NCBI RefSeq assembly: GCF_022348085.1
Contig: NZ_JAKRFN010000005.1
Span: 290,825 to 354,824 of the forward strand
Length of the DNA: 64,000 nt
Reading direction: 5' to 3'
From: Mycobacterium sp. PSTR-4-N
GTDB lineage: Bacteria > Actinomycetota > Actinomycetes > Mycobacteriales > Mycobacteriaceae
Under the pieces are notes generated by a model. The model had not been told where the DNA came from and made no database searches. It saw only the letters and a program-made list of their open reading frames with translations. Position 1 is the first letter of the stretch; every line of letters begins with the position of its first letter. Positions 18,920-27,105 of this stretch are shown in pieces. The translations under genes were made by a program, and so were the position numbers.

Positions 18920-19708
18920 TCATCGCTGACAGGTCGGGCACCACCAGGTGCGGCGGCGCTCGGGGTCGTTCGCCACTTCGGCGACCACCCGGATCGTCGT
19001 CCCGCAGCGCAGGCAGGGCCGACCCGCCCGGCCGGCCACCCAGTGCTGCTCCCCTTTGCGTCGCACCCCGGTCGTAACCTGCATCGCGCCCGGCACGGTC
19101 GCGGAGTGGCGCAGCGCTCGCGCCCCGAGCTCGAGCAACGCGGTGGTGTCGACCCGACCGACCGGGGTCCACGGATCATGACCACGCAGGAAGCACAGCT
19201 CGTTGGCCCACAGATTGCCGAACCCGGCGACGCACCGCTGATCCAACAGTGCGGCGACGAGCGGTCGCTGCCGATCTGCGCCGAGGCGACGCACCGCCTC
19301 GCCGAGATCCCAGTCCTCACGCAGCGGGTCGGGTCCGAGATGACCGATACACCGCGCCTCGTCGGCAGTGCGAACCAGCTCGACCACGGGGAGCTTCACG
19401 CCGTAGGCGGCCGGCCCGTCGGTACGGAGCAGCACCCGGACGTCGGGCATCACCGACCGCGGCAGCCACCGCCCGGCGTTCGACACCGTCCACGACCCCG
19501 ACATCCGCAGGTGCGTGTGCAGGGTGACGGCACCCGACAACCGGGTCAGCAGATGCTTGCCGTGGGTCACATGGGCGATCACGGTACGGCCGGCGAGGTC
19601 GTCGGTGGCGTGCGCCGGCACGCGCAGCTCTCCGCGGACCAGTGTCCGGTCTCTCAGGGCGGCGTCGAGCCGGCGGGCCAGCGCGTAGACGGTGTCACCC
19701 TCGGGCAC
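18920..19708 (-). CDS. nei: Fpg/Nei family DNA glycosylase/AP lyase
   Basis: A 262-residue base-excision repair enzyme for oxidised bases. The N-terminus MPEGDT provides the catalytic Pro2 and Glu3 typical of Nei (endonuclease VIII) rather than Fpg. The conserved Lys lies in VTHGKHLL. The H2TH region includes CVAGFGNLWANELCF, and a C-terminal zinc finger has CLRCG and CPTC. It follows the STAS gene by only 6 bp, so DNA repair appears to be wired to the light/stress-sensing operon. Mycobacteria have several Fpg/Nei paralogues. I cannot say which numbered paralogue this is. Confidence 0.9.
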   Translation of the reverse strand: MPEGDTVYALARRLDAALRDRTLVRGELRVPAHATDDLAGRTVIAHVTHGKHLLTRLSGAVTLHTHLRMSGSWTVSNAGRWLPRSVMPDVRVLLRTDGPAAYGVKLPVVELVRTADEARCIGHLGPDPLREDWDLGEAVRRLGADRQRPLVAALLDQRCVAGFGNLWANELCFLRGHDPWTPVGRVDTTALLELGARALRHSATVPGAMQVTTGVRRKGEQHWVAGRAGRPCLRCGTTIRVVAEVANDPERRRTWWCPTCQR

Positions 19709-19714
19709 GCGGTC

Positions 19715-20065
19715 TCAGACGCTGCGGGATTCGCTCGCCGCCTCGCGGGTGGGCCGGGTGGTGAGGTGGTCGAGCACACCGGTGATGTCCAACAGCCGCT
19801 GCAGTTGGGCTGGGCGGTGGTCGAGGTGCAGCTGCACCCCGGCGGCGGAGGTCTTGCGGTGCACGAGCAGCAGCCCGGACAGTCCGGCGGAATCGCAGAA
19901 CGTCAGACCGGCGAAGTCGAGGCGCAGGTCGGTGACCACGGATGAACCGGCCAGCACATCGCACACGGCCGACACGAGCGTGGCCGTGCTCCCGTAGTCG
20001 AGGTCGCCGGTCACGGTCAACCTGGCGGAGGTGCCGTCGATGTCGGTGCTCAGCGTGAGGTTCAT
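19715..20065 (-). CDS. STAS domain anti-anti-sigma factor-like protein
   Basis: A 116-residue single STAS domain. LDFAGLTFCDSAGLSGLL contains the phosphorylatable Ser 59 in the DSxG motif used by anti-sigma factor antagonists. When unphosphorylated such proteins bind a kinase/anti-sigma factor and free a sigma factor. ATG 20065 overlaps the stop of the B12-binding gene, so the two are coupled. The PP2C phosphatase two genes upstream is the obvious candidate to dephosphorylate Ser 59. No anti-sigma kinase is encoded in the operon. Confidence 0.9.
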   Translation of the reverse strand: MNLTLSTDIDGTSARLTVTGDLDYGSTATLVSAVCDVLAGSSVVTDLRLDFAGLTFCDSAGLSGLLLVHRKTSAAGVQLHLDHRPAQLQRLLDITGVLDHLTTRPTREAASESRSV

Positions 20066-21117
20066 GCAGATGCTGCCTGGTCGATCGGGGCCCTGCCGAG
20101 GGCACGGTGTGCCGCGGCGAGGAGGCGCTGGGTACGGGGGAACTCGGACAGGTGGGCGGCCAGTGCGTCGAGTGCGGGATGCAGCGACGCCGCGGGCACC
20201 CCACGGGCGGTCAGGATCTCGGCGGTCCAGGTGACGAAATCGGTGAACAGGGCATCGTCGTCGAGGTACAGCGCGGTCGCCAGGAAGTCGACGATGTGCG
20301 CGATGTCCTCGGTGGTGTGCTGCCGCTGCTGCTCGTTGTAGTCGCGCATTGCGGGAAACCGGGTCTCCAGCTCGGTCACCGTCGTCGCGACCAGGTTGCC
20401 GGCCGTGGTGCTGACCATCGTGTACTCCTGGTCGGCCAGGTGCGGCAGATCGTCGATGGGTTGATGTGGCGCGCACGGCGTGCGGCGCGGGACGCCGTCG
20501 GCCAGCAGCACGGCCGCGGTCCTGGCATCGGGTGCCCATGCGTCGGCCCCCAACTGCGATGCGAAGCGACCGTCCGTGCCGAAGCCGGCGCCACCGGCGA
20601 GGACCGGAACCCCCGCGGCCTGGCATGCCGTGATCGCGGCATGCGCGGTGGGCAGGCGGGTCGGGATCATGCAGGACAGCGCCACCGCGTCGGGACCGTG
20701 CTGGTGCAGATGCGCGATCAGATGGGGGGTGGGCACCTGGGCGCCGAGGAAGTCGACCTGCCAGCCGCGCAGGCGCAGCACCTCGGCGAGCAGCCGGGCA
20801 GGCAGCGCGTGCCACTCGCCGTCCACGCACGCGACGGTCACCCGGCCCATCGTCGTCTCCGTCGACCGGCATGCGGCGTGGTGGGCCAGGGCCGCGATCA
20901 CCCGGTCGTTGATCGCGGTGGCGACGTGCTCCTGCACCACGGTGATCCGGTTGGCCGCCCACTCCGTGCCCACTCGCCGCTGCACGGGCGCGATCACCTC
21001 GAGCAGGAGCTCCTCGCAGGGCACACCCGCGTCGGCGGCCTCGAGAATCGTTGTGGCGGCGGCGTATTCGTCACCGTCGAGGAGTGCGGCCCAGAGCCTG
21101 TCGATGGTGGTGCTCAT
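20062..21117 (-). CDS. CarH-like cobalamin-binding (probable photoreceptor) protein without DNA-binding domain
   Basis: A 351-residue protein. Residues 1-85 form a helical bundle with W53-x9-E63-H64, exactly the W-x9-EH signature of adenosylcobalamin photoreceptors such as CarH. Residues 90-205 are a Rossmann-like B12 domain with the lower axial His 103 in EWH (the usual ExHxxG motif with Pro in place of Gly) and the GG loop at 175-176. There is no MerR helix-turn-helix at the N-terminus. Residues 225-340 are an extra helical domain (LYLDDDALFTDFVTWTAEIL) of unknown type. Coupled by 4-bp overlaps to both the PP2C and STAS genes, so its output is most likely protein-protein signalling. Confidence 0.88.
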   Translation of the reverse strand: MSTTIDRLWAALLDGDEYAAATTILEAADAGVPCEELLLEVIAPVQRRVGTEWAANRITVVQEHVATAINDRVIAALAHHAACRSTETTMGRVTVACVDGEWHALPARLLAEVLRLRGWQVDFLGAQVPTPHLIAHLHQHGPDAVALSCMIPTRLPTAHAAITACQAAGVPVLAGGAGFGTDGRFASQLGADAWAPDARTAAVLLADGVPRRTPCAPHQPIDDLPHLADQEYTMVSTTAGNLVATTVTELETRFPAMRDYNEQQRQHTTEDIAHIVDFLATALYLDDDALFTDFVTWTAEILTARGVPAASLHPALDALAAHLSEFPRTQRLLAAAHRALGRAPIDQAASA

Positions 21118-22775
21118 GCGGACGCCGTGTACCTGCCCGCGGTGTGCCCGTCGACCGCACTGAGGTGGGTGCGGCGGGGCGAGGTGATCGCCACCACGGC
21201 GATGTCGTCGTGGGGGCGGCCCTTCACCCACTGGGAGGTGAGCATCATGATGCGCTCGACGACGGCCTCGGCGGGCATGCCGGCGCACTCGCGCAGGGCG
21301 GCGGTCAGCCGCGGCTCCCCGAACATCTCCGTACCGGTCGGCCCGCCGTGTGCCTCTGTCACCCCGTCGGTGAAGAGCAGACAGGTCTCACCCGGCGCCA
21401 GAGTGGTCAGAAAGGTGGACGACTTGATCTCTGGCAGCGCGCCGACCAGCGTGCCGCGCGTATCGGCCTCCTCCACCCGCCCGTCGGCGCGCACGATCAG
21501 CGGCGCCAGGTGTCCCGCGCTGGTCAGGCGCAGGGCCACCTGCCCGTCGCGGCGGCTCACCGACGCCAGCACCAACGTCGCGAACTTCGTGTGCTCGGCG
21601 GACAGCAGCGCGCTGTTGAGCAACCGCAGCACGCCGGCGTGGTCGTCGGCCAGCGGCGCGAGAGCCTGCAGGGTGTTGCGGATCTTGCCGGTGACCAGTG
21701 CGGCCTCCAGACCCTTGTCGCAGACGTCGCCGAGCACGACCAGCGTCTCGTCCTCCGGGTTCGCCGCGGGGTGGACGTCGTAGAAGTCACCGCTGATGAG
21801 GTGGTCGTCCTCCGAGGCGCGGTAGCCGCCTGCCAACTCGATGCCGTGGAAGCGGTGCAGTTGCGGGGGCAGCAGGTCACGCATCAGGGTGCGGGTGATC
21901 GCAGCCTGCTCGCCGTACAGGCGGGCGGCGGACAGGGCTGTACCGGCGCGGGCGGCGAAGAGGCGAGCGAACACCTCCTCGCCGTCACTGAACGCCATCT
22001 GCGAGGTCTGCCGCAGCAGCACCAGCGCGCCTGCCGGCACGCCGTGGCCGGGCAGCGGGGTGATCACGATCGAGCCGACGGGACCGGAGAAGCCCGCCGG
22101 AATGAGCCAGTCGGGCACCGTGGCCGGATCGATCCACCGCGACGGCACCGGCGGGAAGCCGCGCAGAGCCTCCGCGAGGCCGGGAACGAGCTCGGGCCCG
22201 CCGTCGACGGTGCGCCGGACGACGGCGCCGTCGGGGCCTGCGCACACCAGCGAGATCTGTCGACGTGTCGCGGGCGCCACGACCACCGCGGCGTCGGCGA
22301 GGTGGCGCGCCGCCATCCGCACCGTCGCTTCCATGCAGCGTTCGACGTTCAGCGACGCCATCAGCTCGGTGGAGGCCTCGTCGAGAAATGCGGCCCGGTC
22401 GCGTTCGCGGCCGACCGCGTCCTGGGCCTGCCGCAGGGCCCGGTCGTTGTCGGTGAACAACCACCAGGCGACGGCGCCGTCGGGCAGCTTCGTCGGACGC
22501 GCCTCCACGTCACAGCCGGCGACGTCGCCGGTGGCGGTGAGAGGCAGCTCGAGGTGTGCGGCAGCCAGCCAGCCGGGGACGCAGTCGGGAAGCGCTGCGC
22601 CGGGCATCGCGGCGGGCAGGAGTGCCAGCGCCGCGGGACTGCAGGCACGCACCGTGCCCTCGGCGTTCACCACGATCACAGGATGGGGAACGTGGTCCCA
22701 GGTGGTGGACCAGGTGAGCTCGGCAGCAACGGCATCCAGCTCGGGGGTAGCGTTCTCACGCACGTCAACCCCCAT
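21114..22775 (-). CDS. PAS-GAF-PP2C (SpoIIE/RsbU-type) serine phosphatase
   Basis: A 553-residue signalling phosphatase, first gene of the operon. About residues 20-115 look like a PAS domain (PHPVIVVNAEGTVRACSP), 130-300 a GAF domain and 330-535 a SpoIIE-type PP2C domain. All metal-binding acids are present: SGDFYD, LGDVCDKG, LFTDGVTEA and HDDIAVV. These enzymes dephosphorylate STAS proteins in partner-switching cascades. Its stop overlaps the B12 sensor start (ATGA). A divergent MFS gene begins about 80 bp upstream. Confidence 0.92.
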   Translation of the reverse strand: MGVDVRENATPELDAVAAELTWSTTWDHVPHPVIVVNAEGTVRACSPAALALLPAAMPGAALPDCVPGWLAAAHLELPLTATGDVAGCDVEARPTKLPDGAVAWWLFTDNDRALRQAQDAVGRERDRAAFLDEASTELMASLNVERCMEATVRMAARHLADAAVVVAPATRRQISLVCAGPDGAVVRRTVDGGPELVPGLAEALRGFPPVPSRWIDPATVPDWLIPAGFSGPVGSIVITPLPGHGVPAGALVLLRQTSQMAFSDGEEVFARLFAARAGTALSAARLYGEQAAITRTLMRDLLPPQLHRFHGIELAGGYRASEDDHLISGDFYDVHPAANPEDETLVVLGDVCDKGLEAALVTGKIRNTLQALAPLADDHAGVLRLLNSALLSAEHTKFATLVLASVSRRDGQVALRLTSAGHLAPLIVRADGRVEEADTRGTLVGALPEIKSSTFLTTLAPGETCLLFTDGVTEAHGGPTGTEMFGEPRLTAALRECAGMPAEAVVERIMMLTSQWVKGRPHDDIAVVAITSPRRTHLSAVDGHTAGRYTASA

Positions 22776-22856
22776 TCGATGTCGTTGGTCACTCTACGCC
22801 GGTTCGGCGGTTCAGCGATTTGCCTTGGCTGCAGCGGTCGGACCACTCTGGACGAA

Positions 22857-24101
22857 GTGAGCCTCGAAGAAGTGAGCACGGCCCCCGGCACGACAGCTGT
22901 GTCTTCGACGGTAACGCATCATCGGCCGCGATCGGGACTTGTGACGATTCTGTCCGCTCTCGCGATCATGCTCGTCGCGGCGAATCTGCGGCCGGCCGTG
23001 GTGGCGGTGGCGCCGCTGGTCGGGGACATCAAGGCGGCAACCGGATGGGGAAGCGGGGTCACGGGCCTCCTCACGACCCTGCCCGTGCTGGTGTTCGGCC
23101 TCGTCTCGCCGCTCGCACCCCGGTGCGCGGCGCGCTTCGGTATCGAACGCACCGTCTTCGCGGCGATGGCGGTCCTGGTCGCCGCCAGCGCGGTTCGGCT
23201 GGTGCCCACCCCGGGGGCGTTGTTCGCCGGTTCGGCGTTGGCGGGTGTGGGCATCGGCGTCTGCAACGTCGTGCTGCCGTCGTTGATCAAGCGTGACTTC
23301 GTGCACCACTCCGGGCTGATGACCGGCCTGTACTCGATGACGCTGTCGGGTGGCGCCGCGGCGGCCGCGGCACTGACCATTCCCATCGACGGAGCGCTGG
23401 GTGGCAACTGGCGGCTCGCGCTCGCCAGTTGGGGTGTGTTCGCGGCGGTTGCCCTGGTCATCTGGACACCGCAACTGCGCCGCGTGCACCGGATCCGCGC
23501 CGGGCGTCCGGCCACGTCGCTGTGGCGCAACCCGATCGCATGGGCTGTCACCGCATTCATGGCGGCGCAGTCGTTGATCTTCTACACCTTCACCGCCTGG
23601 CTGCCGGAGTTCCTGGTGGACCGAGGCATGACCGCCAGCAGCGCCGGCGCCGTGCTGGCCCTCGGTCAGGTGGCCGGGCTGGTGATGTCCCTGCTGGCGC
23701 CGATCGTGGCGGGCAGGTTTACCGATCAGCGGGCGGTCACCCTGGGCGCGCTGGGGCTGACCGCCGTGGGCTTCGTCGGCCTGTTGACGACGACGTCGGC
23801 GCCGACGCTGTGGACGATGCTGGTGATGGCCGGACCAGGTGCTTCGATCAGCCTCGCGCTGCTGTTCATGGTGCTGCGCAGCACCTCGACCGACCAGACC
23901 AGCCAGGTGTCGGGCATGGCACAGAGCGTCGGCTACGGCGTGGCGGCGGTCGGCCCGGTCGCCATCGGTGCCTTGCACGACGTGACCGGGTCATGGACGG
24001 TGGCGATGACCGTGCTTGCGCTGGCGCTGGTTCCGCAGGCCGTCTCGGCACTGTGGGCGGCCAGGGACGTCACCATGGACGACCACCAAAAAAGCCGGTG
24101 A
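22857..24101 (+). CDS. MFS transporter, CynX/NimT (cyanate/nitroimidazole) family
   Basis: A 414-residue transporter with twelve hydrophobic helices. ANLRPAVVAVAPLVGDI in helix 1 and LPSLIKRDF in the first half are characteristic of the CynX/NimT group. GTG 22857 and GTG 22872 lie in an imperfect repeat of GAAGTGAGC. Either could start the protein, and neither has a strong ribosome-binding site. The stop lies inside the hairpin terminator at 24091-24120. Solute unknown. Confidence 0.85.
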   Translation: MSLEEVSTAPGTTAVSSTVTHHRPRSGLVTILSALAIMLVAANLRPAVVAVAPLVGDIKAATGWGSGVTGLLTTLPVLVFGLVSPLAPRCAARFGIERTVFAAMAVLVAASAVRLVPTPGALFAGSALAGVGIGVCNVVLPSLIKRDFVHHSGLMTGLYSMTLSGGAAAAAALTIPIDGALGGNWRLALASWGVFAAVALVIWTPQLRRVHRIRAGRPATSLWRNPIAWAVTAFMAAQSLIFYTFTAWLPEFLVDRGMTASSAGAVLALGQVAGLVMSLLAPIVAGRFTDQRAVTLGALGLTAVGFVGLLTTTSAPTLWTMLVMAGPGASISLALLFMVLRSTSTDQTSQVSGMAQSVGYGVAAVGPVAIGALHDVTGSWTVAMTVLALALVPQAVSALWAARDVTMDDHQKSR

Positions 24102-24120
24102 CCCCGAGGTCACCGGCTTT
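24091..24120. terminator. Bidirectional intrinsic terminator
   Basis: A perfect 13-bp stem (24091-24103 with 24108-24120) around a CCGA loop, with an A-run on the left and T-run on the right. It serves the MFS gene on the plus strand and the small 47-residue gene on the minus strand. Confidence 0.88.
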
Positions 24121-24132
24121 GCTCTGCGGGCG

Positions 24133-24276
24133 TCAGCTCTGAGCGGATTCGTACCGTTCGGCGACGGCCACCAGTTCGTCGCGGATGGACGAATCCGGCA
24201 GTGAACGGATCCGCGCGTACAGGCGACGCCGATCCCTGGCGAGCTTGAGGTTGGCGCGGAACTGCGCGACAGACAT
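24133..24276 (-). CDS. Small basic helical protein (47 residues)
   Basis: MSVAQFRANLKLARDRRRL followed by a second short helix (SSIRDELVAVAERY). Arg-rich and amphipathic, no known domain recognised. ATG 24276 is chosen because GGAG lies 9 nt upstream. The frame is open far upstream but without coding character. Ends next to the shared terminator. Similar tiny proteins occur across mycobacteria, function unknown. Confidence 0.6.
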   Translation of the reverse strand: MSVAQFRANLKLARDRRRLYARIRSLPDSSIRDELVAVAERYESAQS

Positions 24277-24481
24277 GGTGCGTGTACTCCTTTTTCGGTT
24301 CCCCGGGGTGCCGGGGTGCTGGGGGTGTGGCCTGTGGGCGAGGATCGCCCGCCCAGCAGGCACAACTCGACATGCTCCCGTGTTAATTCCACGTAAATCA
24401 ACTCGCTGACGTGTGAGTTCGCGAACAGTGAGCGCCGTCACCGCAGGCGTGGCTCGGGCGAAAGCGGGTACCGCGTTGGCC

Positions 24482-24661
24482 ATGACATCCAGCACTGGTG
24501 ACCCCGAGGACCTCGACGCCGTTCTGACGCCCACCGAGGAGGCTCATCCCGATCGCCGCGAACACGCCAAGACGCCCAAACATCTCGACGACGACGAATT
24601 GGCCCGGCGCACCCAGCACGAGCGCGACGTGGTGGCCGAAGATCAGGAGCAGCAGCGATGA
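24482..24661 (+). CDS. Small acidic hypothetical protein (59 residues)
   Basis: Highly charged and probably unstructured (many Asp, Glu, Lys, His; HAKTPKHLDDDELARR). No motif recognised. ATG 24482 (MTSSTGDPEDLDAVL) is preferred over upstream starts because the charged composition begins there. Its TGA overlaps the ATG of the next small frame. The 205 bp upstream, shared with the divergent 47-residue gene, is comparatively AT-rich around 24380-24410 and probably holds both promoters. Confidence 0.5.
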   Translation: MTSSTGDPEDLDAVLTPTEEAHPDRREHAKTPKHLDDDELARRTQHERDVVAEDQEQQR

Positions 24662-24777
24662 CCACGCCCGACGACCCGAGCGACGCCGGACCCGATTCCG
24701 AGCACGACGTGCCGCCGGCCAACCCCGCCTACGCGACACCGCCGCCGGAGGGGCTGCCCGACGCCGACCGGGACTGA
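24658..24777 (+). CDS. Possible tiny Pro/Asp-rich protein (39 residues)
   Basis: MTTPDDPSDAGPDSEHDVPP followed by a Pro-rich tail. Start and previous stop overlap as ATGA, and the last 49 bp overlap the end of the opposing acyltransferase gene. Composition resembles its neighbour's. Weakly supported: coupling and composition only. Confidence 0.35.
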   Translation: MTTPDDPSDAGPDSEHDVPPANPAYATPPPEGLPDADRD

Positions 24778-26078
24778 ATCCGGTCGCGGGGGCGCACGGC
24801 CACCAGCAGTGCGCCCCCGACGAACAGCGCCGCGGCCGTCACCGGGAGGCGACCACCGGGCGCGAAGCCCTGTGCAGACAGCAACGCCAGGGCCACCGCG
24901 CACGCCGCAGTCCCCGCGTACAGCGTCGCCTCCGCGAGCGCGCCCGGCACCGGGACCGTGACCGTCGGCAGCGCGGCCGCGACGAACCGGCGTTGCCAGT
25001 GCAACAACGCGAGCAGAGCAGCGGCCACCACTGCGAGCACCACTTCCCATTCCAGACGAGCCAGCCACCACGCGCCCGAACCGAGCGGCGGTTGCGGCAG
25101 CAGCCCGCTGGGGTAGCCGACGAGGGTCACGATGATCACGGGCAGCATGTGCCACAGGTACAGCGCCATCACGTTCTGGTTGGCGACGGCGATCACGCGC
25201 GGCCATACCCCGCGTGCCAGCACCCGGTTCAGAACCGGCACGAGAGCGAACAGCACGCCGATCTGGACCAGGGCCAAGGCCAGCAGGGCGGCCGACGGCG
25301 GCGCGCTGTTCTCCACGCGATCACCCGGCACGCCGATCATCGCGGTCGGATAGGGGCCCCAGGTCACCAGCGCGGGCAGGGCCAGTGCGGCGATCGCCGC
25401 GGTGCCGAGCAGCACGCGCCTGCTCAGTCGGCCATCGTGGAAAGCGATGCCGAGCTGGTAGATCGCTGCCCAGCAGAAGAAATAGTTCGCCATCCGGACC
25501 TCGGCGTGGTCGGTCGCGATGCCCACGATGTCGACCAGCACCAGGCAGATCCCGAGGACCAGCGGCACCCGCAACCCCCAACGCCGGTGCGCGGCGACCG
25601 CCACCGGGGTCAGCGCGACCACCATCAGGTACACGGCGAGAAACCACAGGTGCATCGCGACGGCCCACCCGCCCAGCTCCAGCACGGAGCCGCTGATGCC
25701 CAGCGCCAGCAGGATCGCCATCACCACCACGATGAATCCCGCGTAGACGCCGGTGGGCCCCAACGTGCGGGCCACCCGGCGACGGATCCACTGTTGCCTG
25801 GCCGCGGTGCCCGCCTGCCCGGGCAGTCTCTCCCACGATGCCGCACTGGCGTATCCGGCGACGGCGAAGAACACGGGAACCACCTGGAAGAACCACGTGA
25901 TCCACTGGGTGAACGGCATCAGCACGAGCGGGTTGTCCCGACCGAAGGAGCCGTCGCGGTACGTCATCACCGACAGCAGCCAGTGCCCGATCACGACGAG
26001 CAGCACCGCCGCGGACCGATACAGGTCGAGTGCGCCGTCGCGCGACGGGGCGGCGTCCGCGGTGGTGGACTCGGTCAT
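24729..26078 (-). CDS. Acyltransferase-3 family membrane protein
   Basis: A 449-residue integral membrane acyltransferase with ten or more helices. RDGALDLYRSAAVLLVVIGHW at the N-terminus carries the family Arg and the catalytic His (near residue 32), and LWHMLPVII sits near 305. Such enzymes O-acylate sugars or lipids on the outer face of the membrane. ATG 26078 follows GGAGGG in the reverse strand leader. No sugar-modifying neighbours, so the acceptor is unknown. Confidence 0.83.
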   Translation of the reverse strand: MTESTTADAAPSRDGALDLYRSAAVLLVVIGHWLLSVMTYRDGSFGRDNPLVLMPFTQWITWFFQVVPVFFAVAGYASAASWERLPGQAGTAARQQWIRRRVARTLGPTGVYAGFIVVVMAILLALGISGSVLELGGWAVAMHLWFLAVYLMVVALTPVAVAAHRRWGLRVPLVLGICLVLVDIVGIATDHAEVRMANYFFCWAAIYQLGIAFHDGRLSRRVLLGTAAIAALALPALVTWGPYPTAMIGVPGDRVENSAPPSAALLALALVQIGVLFALVPVLNRVLARGVWPRVIAVANQNVMALYLWHMLPVIIVTLVGYPSGLLPQPPLGSGAWWLARLEWEVVLAVVAAALLALLHWQRRFVAAALPTVTVPVPGALAEATLYAGTAACAVALALLSAQGFAPGGRLPVTAAALFVGGALLVAVRPRDRIQSRSASGSPSGGGVA

Positions 26079-26188
26079 CGACCCTCCCGGTGCGCATGTC
26101 TGCCATCCGCACGGTAGCCGAAGGGCACTACGTCACCGATGCGCGCGAAACGTGGACGAAGGCTGACAGCAGCGTCAGAATCTCACGT

Positions 26189-26494
26189 ATGAACTGCCTG
26201 CTGAGTCATCGCCGCGTCGGCGTGTTGGCCGGACTGGGTGCGACGTTGCTGAGCGGCGTGGTCTGTGCGCCTGCTGCGTCGGCCGACGTGTGCGGCAGCG
26301 TCGGCGGCCGTTTCGTCTCGGTGAGCGGTTGCGGCAACGTCGCCGACGCGGTCGCACCGTGGGTACCGCCACCCGGGGCCTACGCGCCGCTGCCCGAGGA
26401 CTACGCGGCGCCCCCGCCCCCGCCGCCCCCGCCGCCGAACGTCAACGTCTGCGCCAGCGTCGGCCGTCGGGTCACCGTGAGCGGCTGTGTCTAG
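26189..26494 (+). CDS. Exported Cys-pair, Pro-rich small protein
   Basis: A 101-residue secreted protein. The signal peptide ends around ASA in PAASADVCG (near residue 33). The mature part has two similar Cys blocks, VCGSVGGRFVSVSGCG and VCASVGRRVTVSGC, flanking a Pro-rich linker (PPPPPPPPP). Each block probably forms one disulfide. Unknown function. The stop overlaps the start of the next exported protein by 8 bp. Confidence 0.7.
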   Translation: MNCLLSHRRVGVLAGLGATLLSGVVCAPAASADVCGSVGGRFVSVSGCGNVADAVAPWVPPPGAYAPLPEDYAAPPPPPPPPPNVNVCASVGRRVTVSGCV

Positions 26495-26750
26495 GCGGCG
26501 ATCGGCCGCGCTGTTGTGCGGGCCGACGGCCATGGTCGCGGGTGCGCTGGCGGTCGCAGCGCCGGCCGCTGCGGAGTGTGTGAGCTCCAACGGCACCACG
26601 GTCTGCTCGCAGGGCAGCGTGCGCGGCACCGACAACGGGCAGGGTCCTGGGACGCTCGACACCGGACCCGCGTGGCCGTACCCCTGCGAATACGACTGGT
26701 ACTGCAACGACGGCGGGCTCTCGATCATCTTCACGCCCGGCCGCAACTGA
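26487..26750 (+). CDS. Small exported protein (87 residues)
   Basis: Begins at GTG 26487 inside the preceding gene. N-terminal Arg cluster and hydrophobic run ending AAPAAAEC suggest cleavage near residue 30, leaving a mature domain of about 57 residues with four Cys (ECVSSNGTTVC, YPCEYDWYCND). No family recognised. Coupled to the Cys-pair protein before it and 16 bp from the haemophore after it, so all three look like one secreted operon. Confidence 0.65.
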   Translation: MSRRRSAALLCGPTAMVAGALAVAAPAAAECVSSNGTTVCSQGSVRGTDNGQGPGTLDTGPAWPYPCEYDWYCNDGGLSIIFTPGRN

Positions 26751-26766
26751 CAACGACAGGAGCACC

Positions 26767-27105
26767 ATGAGCACTCTCCTCACCCGTGCCGCCCTCGCGG
26801 CGATCGCGCCGGCAGCGGCACTGCTGACCGTCGCGGTCCCGGCGTCCGCACAACCCGCCCCGCCACCCCCGCCGAATTGCACGGCCGCCGATCTGGCCGG
26901 CGTGATGGCCGGGGTCACCGCTTCGACGTCTGCCTACCTGTTCACCCACCCGGACGTGAACGACTTCTTCACCAGCTTGCGGGGCAAGAGCCGCGACGAG
27001 ATGAAGACGGCGGTCGAGAGCTACATCGCCGGCCGACCGGACGTCGGCGACTCGTTGCGCGCGATCCGGCAACCCTCGGTCGACTTCCGCGCCCGCTGCG
27101 GCTAG
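26767..27105 (+). CDS. Haemophore-related exported protein (Rv0203-like)
   Basis: A 112-residue secreted protein. Signal peptide to about residue 29 (VPASAQPAP), then a Pro stretch and a helical domain with NCTAADLAGVMAGVTASTS, YLFTHPDVNDFF and the terminal Cys in RARCG. These match the mycobacterial haem-binding/haemophore family of Rv0203, which carries haem through the envelope. The classical haem-ligand residues cannot be assigned by eye. AGGAG lies shortly before ATG 26767. Confidence 0.78.
   Translation: MSTLLTRAALAAIAPAAALLTVAVPASAQPAPPPPPNCTAADLAGVMAGVTASTSAYLFTHPDVNDFFTSLRGKSRDEMKTAVESYIAGRPDVGDSLRAIRQPSVDFRARCG

Noticed and set aside
21051..22856. Open plus-strand frame of about 600 codons running through the PP2C and B12 genes into the MFS transporter
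   Set aside because: Opposite strand encodes complete conserved domains. The plus-strand reading is Arg/Gly/Gln-rich without family features. Only the part from 22857 is a real gene.
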